DNA from: Amylostereum areolatum
Lineage: Eukaryota > Basidiomycota > Agaricomycetes > Russulales > Stereaceae
Direction: 5' to 3'
DNA length: 64,000 nt
NCBI GenBank assembly: GCA_012932865.1
Contig: SAXG01000131.1
Location: 1 to 64,000 of the forward strand
Part shown: positions 58,142-64,000 of the stretch, one piece after another
How the letters are laid out: every line of letters begins with the position of its first letter
Numbering within the stretch: position 1 is the stretch's first letter
Made by a program: the position numbers and the translations under genes
The notes under the pieces: generated by a model
Database searches by the model: none
What the model saw: only the letters and a program-made list of their open reading frames with translations
What the model was told of the DNA's origin: nothing

Positions 58142-58535
58142 TGTACTTATCCACGGCCGTGTTCTAATACCATCCGATTTACTCGAGATGAACGGAAGAG
58201 CACGTGCCGGCGAAGGAGGGGAGATAAGATTAGATAAAGGTGTGTGTGAACGAACCTTCGCGCGAGCGTCGAGGCTCAAGCGCCTTGTCCAAATTGCCGA
58301 ACGATGATTGTGAACGACGGCGACGAACGGTCTTCTTCCACACCACTTCTCCCACAAACTCCCTCCTCTGCCACTCCGGCCGCTCTTCCCCCCGTTCCCG
58401 CCCCCCGCCCCCGCCCCAGCTCCACTTCACCCTCGCCCCGACGTCGTGGCAAGCCCGCCCTCACCGGCCCGAGGCCCACCCATCACTCCAGGCGACAGCC
58501 TCCCACCGCAACCAGTCCACATCCCGCTTCCGCCC

Positions 58536-61500
58536 ATGTCCCACCAGCCAGATCCCTACCTCCACGCTCCAAACGCTCACTCCCACCCCTTCCCCCTCAA
58601 CACCCTCCCGATGCACACCCGTTCGCGTCCCCCGACCGCCATTCCCCGCACCGGCGACACCCCCCATCCCGACGAAACGCGCCCAGCCCCGGCCAGAACA
58701 TCGGAGACTGGTCGGCCACTCAACGTCACAGACGCCCTCAGCTACCTCGACGCGGTCAAGCTGCAGTTCCAGGACAAGCCGGACGTGTACAACCACTTCT
58801 TGGACATCATGAAGGATTTCAAGGGCCAGCAGTGAGTTTCTCCCCCAGCGCGTTCGGCGTCCCCATCTTTCTATTCTTCCACTTTCTTCTTTCCTTGCTT
58901 GGTGTGGCCTGGGCTGTTTGGGCTGGAGGTGATGGATGGGCTGGGTCGGGCGCCGCGACGTGACGCGCGTGGGGACCGAGGTGGGCAGGCAGGGACCGTG
59001 TGCGAGGGCGAACGGTCGTGGCATGCGCGCATACATCCATCATCCATCGTTCCTATCCTATCTCCGTGTCCACGACATCTGGACCAGCGTCCCGTTCCTC
59101 CCTTCGCACTCCCCTACTTGTGCACCGAGGACCCGCACGAACGAGCACGCGCACCGCTCCGGTCTCCCGCCCCGCCGTGCTCCTGCCTAATTAGGACGTC
59201 GATGTCTTGTTGCCTCTTTTCTTCTTCTCCGTCCCCCTCTTTTCTTCGTCCCTCCATGCCCCGCTGACGGCCGACACCGCCCAGCATCGACACTCCCGGC
59301 GTGATCAACCGCGTGTCTATGCTCTTTCACGGAAACCCCTACCTCATCGAAGGATTCAACACGTTTCTTCCCCCGGGCTACCACATCAACGCTTCCGACA
59401 CCCTCGACCCCCACGCCATCACCGTCACCACCCCCACCGGCATCGTCAAGTCTTCGGTTGGCGGTCACGGCGGCTTCGGTTTTCCCGGCACGTCCCCATT
59501 GAATCAACCCTCCTTTGCGCCGCCACACTCGACGATGCCCATTCCCAACTCCCGCCCCGTCACCCCCGGCCTCCATCCCCACCCCCAACATTATCCCGGG
59601 ATTGTCACGCCATTCTCCCCAGGTCCCCACGGTGCTCTCAGCACGACCGCCATGGCCTCCGTCCTTGGCAACATGGGCAACAAAGCACCCGTCGAGTCCC
59701 GGGCGGCCAATGCGGGGGAGTTCGACCACGCGATCCAGTATCTGAACAAGATCAAGACCCGGTTTCCGGACGACCCGAACACCTACAAGCAGTTCCTCGA
59801 GATTTTGCAGGCGTACCGCAAGGAGCAGACGGCGCAGTCCAAGGACCCGCAAGGACAGGCTCAGCGTGAGCAGAAAATGATGCACGATGTGAGTGTGTCA
59901 TCACTGTCTATGCGTAGACGTAAACTTCCCCGTCCATCTGCCTCGATGTATGGGCCGTGAGACGAGTTGTATTGATGCGCGTGGCGTAGGTTTACACGCA
60001 AGTCCAAGTGCTGTTCAAGGACGCCGAGGATCTCCTAGGGGAATTTAAAGATTTCCTCCCGGACATCGCTGGATCAGCCATGCCCGCGCCTCACCTCGGT
60101 GCCATCCTGCCCTATCCCTCCAACGGTCCTGGCGGCGGCGGCGCGCCAGGGTCATGGGGGTTGGACGCCAGTGGATCGCTGTCGCCGCAGAAACAAGCGT
60201 CGTCGAGGCGTAGGAAACGGGAGCCGGCAAGGGAAAGTGCGCCGTCGACGAAGGTGGAGCCTGTGAAGGTGCGTTGCTTGGCTTTATAGTGTCATCCGAT
60301 ATTGAGATCGATGGCATGGATAGGACGCCAGGAAGCGTCAGCGCGTGTCCAAGACAGCGAACAAAGGACGCGCCCAATCTCCCGCGTTCAGTACTTCCTA
60401 CCAAACGCCACCCTCTCCTCCCGCTCTTCCAAACCCTCACGTCCCTACGATGTCCCATTTCGTGCCACCGCTGTCCTCCGCATTGAACTACTCGTCCCAG
60501 CCCGGGATCCCTATCTCGCAGATGGCCGGTCCGAGTTCGACGACCCAGGACGAGCTCGCGTTCTTCGACCGCGCGAAGAAACTGCTCGAAGCCCGGGAGG
60601 CCTACGACGACTTTCTCAAGCTGCTCAGCATGTACACGAGGGACATCATCGACGCCAAACAGCTCGTCACCCACGCGGAGGCCTTCCTCGGCAACGGCGA
60701 TCTGCTGGCCAATTCAAGACGCTTTTGAGTTGGGACGACAAGCAGGGCAACGTCGAATACGGCCCCCCTGGCAGCATTCGCACGGGCCCCCCAGAAGCTA
60801 TCCTTCCCAGAGCCGTGGACGACGGGGAAGGACCCAGTTATCGCAGGCTGCCGGATAGCGTGCGTTCTGTTCTTTCGTGCCCGAAGTCATTGGGTCGCGT
60901 GGCTAATTTAGCGAAACGTTAACCCTATAGGAAGCAAAATTAGCCACCTCAGGGCGCGACCAGCTCGCCCGGTCGGTGCTGAACGACGAGTGGGTCTCCC
61001 CACCCGACGTGGGCCTCGGAGGAGACGGGCTTCGGTGTCGCACAAGAAGAACACCTACGAAGAGTCCATCCATCGGTGCGAAGACGAACGGCACGAATAT
61101 CAGATCCATCTGGAGGGCCTCGCGCGGACGATCGCGATCCTGGACCCGTGAATGCACGCATCGATGAGATGACACACGAGGAGCGCACGCTGTTCAAACT
61201 GAAGCCGGAATCTGGGGGGTCAGAGCAAGTGCATTTATCAGCGCACGCTAAAAAAAGTGTAATGGGAAGGACGCGGGATGGAGGTGTATCAGGCGCTGCA
61301 GGAATCCCCGAGCGTCGCGGTGCCGGTCGTGCTCACGCGGCTGAAGCAAAAGAACGAGGAGTGCGGCGCGCGCAGAGGGAGTGGGGCGTCACCTGGCGGC
61401 AGGTCGACATGAAGAACTTTTACAAATCGCTGGACCACACCGGCATCAACTTCAAGGCGAACGATAAGAAGAACATCACGACCAAGTCCTTCGTGGCCGA

Positions 61501-63738
61501 GATCGAGAATATCAAGGGCGAGCAAGTGCGCATGGCCGAGCTCGTGGGGACACCTGCGATCTACGTCGGATCGCTGGGGTACCAGCTCGAGTTTCCGTTC
61601 GCCGACACGTCCGGTCCTGCACGATACCCCTCAAGTTGGTGTACACATATTTGGACGCACAACCAAGCTTATACAGTCAGCCGGAGCGCCGCTCGGTGGA
61701 GAAGTTTCCTGCGCCAGTTTCGTGCCGTTGCTCTGCATGCAGCCCATGCCCGAGTTCAACGCCGCGTGCGGACCGCAAGACTGGCAGGACGACGATTCGA
61801 GCGACGAGCAGGGGGACGGCGCGGATGGCGACGACGCGCCGGTGGGGAATCGCTCTACGAGCGCGGGCGGTCCACCCGGGCGACCTGCGGAGGAAGCTGC
61901 TCAAGACCCGCACGCGACAAGTCCGTGCGGTACGACCTCCGGCTCCGCCACCGGTTCCCAGGCAGCGTCGCCTGTCGCCATGGACGGCGTGGCAATCTTC
62001 TTCTGCTGGGCCGCGGGCGTCCCCTCCGGGGGATAGTGTGCATGACGAAAATGCGGTGCCGGGGGGCGGGCGAAAATGGACAAGCGCAAGACGTCTGGGT
62101 GCGCGAGAGTGCACCCGAGGCGGTGGCTGCTGTCAGGGATGCGGGTGTGGCCTCCAAACCGTTCTTCGCGAACACGACGTATTACACGTTGCTGCGGCTG
62201 CTTCAGGTGAGTGGGCGAGTCCGCGCGTTTCACATGTGTACAATCAGACCGAGCCGGGAGCTGATCGACGTTTTTGTTTTTTTTCTCTCTCTATCTTTTC
62301 ATATTCGTTCCCCGGGTCGGGCGGGATTTGCAAACGCAGCTGCTGTATTCGCGCTTGCTGGCCGGCAAAGAGGTGGGGGCGAAGGCCGCAAGGAGCGCTA
62401 CGCGCACCTGCTGCCGAATCCGATCGCGGTCGAGTTGGGGTTGGATGACCCGCAGGGGTCGGCGGCGACGTTGATGCAGGGTGCTCGAGGCGGCGGGGAC
62501 GAGCGGGGTGGAGGCGGGGGACGTGCACTCGAACGTGCTGTACCAGTACCTGCTGGACCTGTGCGAGAAGATGTTCAACAGCGATGTGGACCAGGCGGGC
62601 GTTCGAGGAGCAGCTGCGATGGTTCTTCGGAACGAAGGTGCGTTCATTTCGTGCCACCCTCGTTCGTCGTGGATGGATCGATGGCGTTGACGTGCTGAAA
62701 TGGTTGTGTGCGCCAACAGGCGTCTTGCTGTACACGGTGGACAAAATTATCGCGGCCCTGATCAAACAGGTGGGTGATTTCGGATCAGCCGCTCGGGCGG
62801 CATTTGAAAGGTCTCGGGATGCTCACGGGGCGTGTGATCGCTTTCTCTTCTTCTTTCTCGATTCTTTTCCCTGAACAGGTGCAGACGGTGGTCTCGGACC
62901 AGAAGTGCCAGGAACTGTGGCACTTCCTGCGAAAGCACCGTAACGAGGCGACGTTCACTCGACGGGAGATTATACGCTACCGTCGGGAGGCGGAGCGGAG
63001 GGTCGGAGCGGACTACAACTTGTACCGGATTGAATGGGTGAGCGTGCTGGTTTTATTTGCGGAGATTGTGGGGACGGGGGGAGGGGATCGTCATCGATTT
63101 GGAGGCGCTCGGATGTTAATTTTGGGTTTTGGCCCCACAGGACCGGGAATCGAAGGTGATGCGGGTCCAACTGGTGGGTGCGGACGAGGCGAGCGTGGAC
63201 GACGGGCGGAGCGCGAGCGCGCTGGATCGGTGGCGGGAGTACGTGGACAGCTACGTGCTGGAGTATCCGACGGAATGGGTGCGGGACGCGAACGGGCAGG
63301 TGGTCGGGCGTCGGCCTATTTTTGTGCGGAGGTGCGTGTTTTGGCGGGGTGGCTATTTTGCGGTTGAGGGGAGGGTGCTGACGGGGGCGAAAATAGACAG
63401 ATGGCGCCGGAGGAGGGGCCGACGGGATCCGGGGGGGTGCGGATGGAGGGAGGGTTGGCGATCCGGGTGAGTTTGGGGACGTACCGGATGTTCTACGAGG
63501 CGGGGAGCGGGGACTGCTTCTGGCGAGAGCGGGAGGGGGCTGAGGAACGGACGCTGCGGGGAGGGCGAACGTGCGGAGCGAGCAGGTGAGCGCGTGGGTG
63601 GGTTGACTGGAATGGTTTTCTTGTTCTTTGTACGGAATAATATATATATACATATAGCTGGATAGAGTGAAGGAGAGCGAGGCGGCGCTTGAGGTCGAGG
63701 TGTCCGGCGCTTATTGGTGGAATTGGATATATTTTTAG
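58536..63738 (+). CDS. SIN3: SIN3 transcriptional corepressor scaffold, interrupted by several one-base shifts
   Basis: The start is probably ATG 58536 ([16 protein letters not shown]), though frames upstream are open. Clean exons: 58536-58831, 59285-59888, 59990-60268, 60324-60859 and onward from 60931. PAH1 reads [23 protein letters not shown]2 [23 protein letters not shown]3 [20 protein letters not shown]. Next is the histone deacetylase-interaction domain ([20 protein letters not shown], then [11 protein letters not shown]). The C-terminal SIN3 domain includes [27 protein letters not shown] and [16 protein letters not shown], ending [10 protein letters not shown] at 63736-63738. SIN3 binds repressors through PAH domains and recruits the Rpd3-type deacetylase in the nucleus. 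The frame breaks near 60710, 61030, 61145, 62600 and elsewhere, often at short homopolymers. Assembly indels are likelier than loss of this core gene. Confidence 0.9.
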
Positions 63739-64000
63739 TGAAAACGTTGACAAGTCTAAATATAGGTGAACGAACTGCCTTATCAACAGGAAGCGGTCGG
63801 CGGTCGGTCGAGTGCCGCCTGTGCCTTGGTGCTCCCCACCGGTCCCTCGTCCTCCTCTGCCCCGTCCTCCTTCCCTCCCCCCTCTTTGCATGTCGCACAC
63901 CCTCCCGACGCATACAGCCCTCCCTTAGGCGGTATCTCGCTATATCTCTACCCTGAACCTTTCCTATTCGGTCCCTCTCCCGGACCTCCACGAGTCACTT
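63739..64000. other. SIN3 3' flank
   Basis: Short terminal stretch; no gene seen. Confidence 0.4.

Overview
The window is nuclear DNA of a filamentous basidiomycete, most likely an Agaricomycete. The evidence is compact genes with many 45-60 bp GT-AG introns, high GC in coding DNA, tRNA genes with introns, a secreted laccase split into about 20 exons, and chromodomain Ty3/gypsy elements. No gene comes from a bacterial or organellar context. Gene models were joined by eye; where exon lengths sum to a multiple of three I say so.

Layout. 1-2540: 5' part of a minus-strand LTR retrotransposon that runs off the left edge. 2541-4855: non-coding, with a perfect 38 bp inverted repeat. 4856-22630: housekeeping block with a low-complexity protein, an intron-containing tRNA-Arg, the proteasome base subunit RPN1, two unknown proteins, a RING plus RRM-like protein, a probable ATP synthase subunit k, and a second tRNA-Arg with identical exons. 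23027-26473: laccase and, 80 bp upstream of its start codon, the end of an unrecognised same-strand gene. 27000-36200: transposon island with a hAT transposase tail, short-repeat clusters, a chromovirus with both LTRs (28283-35645) and, 55 bp beyond its LTR, a strictly phased 26 bp palindromic GTTAAC array. 36200-39656: no convincing gene. 39657-63738: second housekeeping block with a low-complexity membrane-anchored protein, glutathione synthetase (GSH2), an APH-fold kinase, a small putative gene, a WBP11-like splicing factor divergent from an RNF10-like ubiquitin ligase, an MFS transporter, the osmosensor SHO1, an unknown basic protein and the corepressor scaffold SIN3.

Functionally this is an ordinary core-genome neighbourhood (protein turnover, splicing, glutathione, osmosensing, chromatin repression) broken by one transposon island. 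There is no sign of a biosynthetic cluster. The most unusual object is the 26 bp GTTAAC array.

Quality caveat: several genes that should be intact (SIN3, the 4856-7987 gene, the 39657 gene, the MFS transporter) read through only if one-base shifts are allowed, often at short homopolymers. RPN1, laccase, GSH2, WBP11, RNF10 and SHO1 are clean. Residual assembly indels are the simplest explanation.
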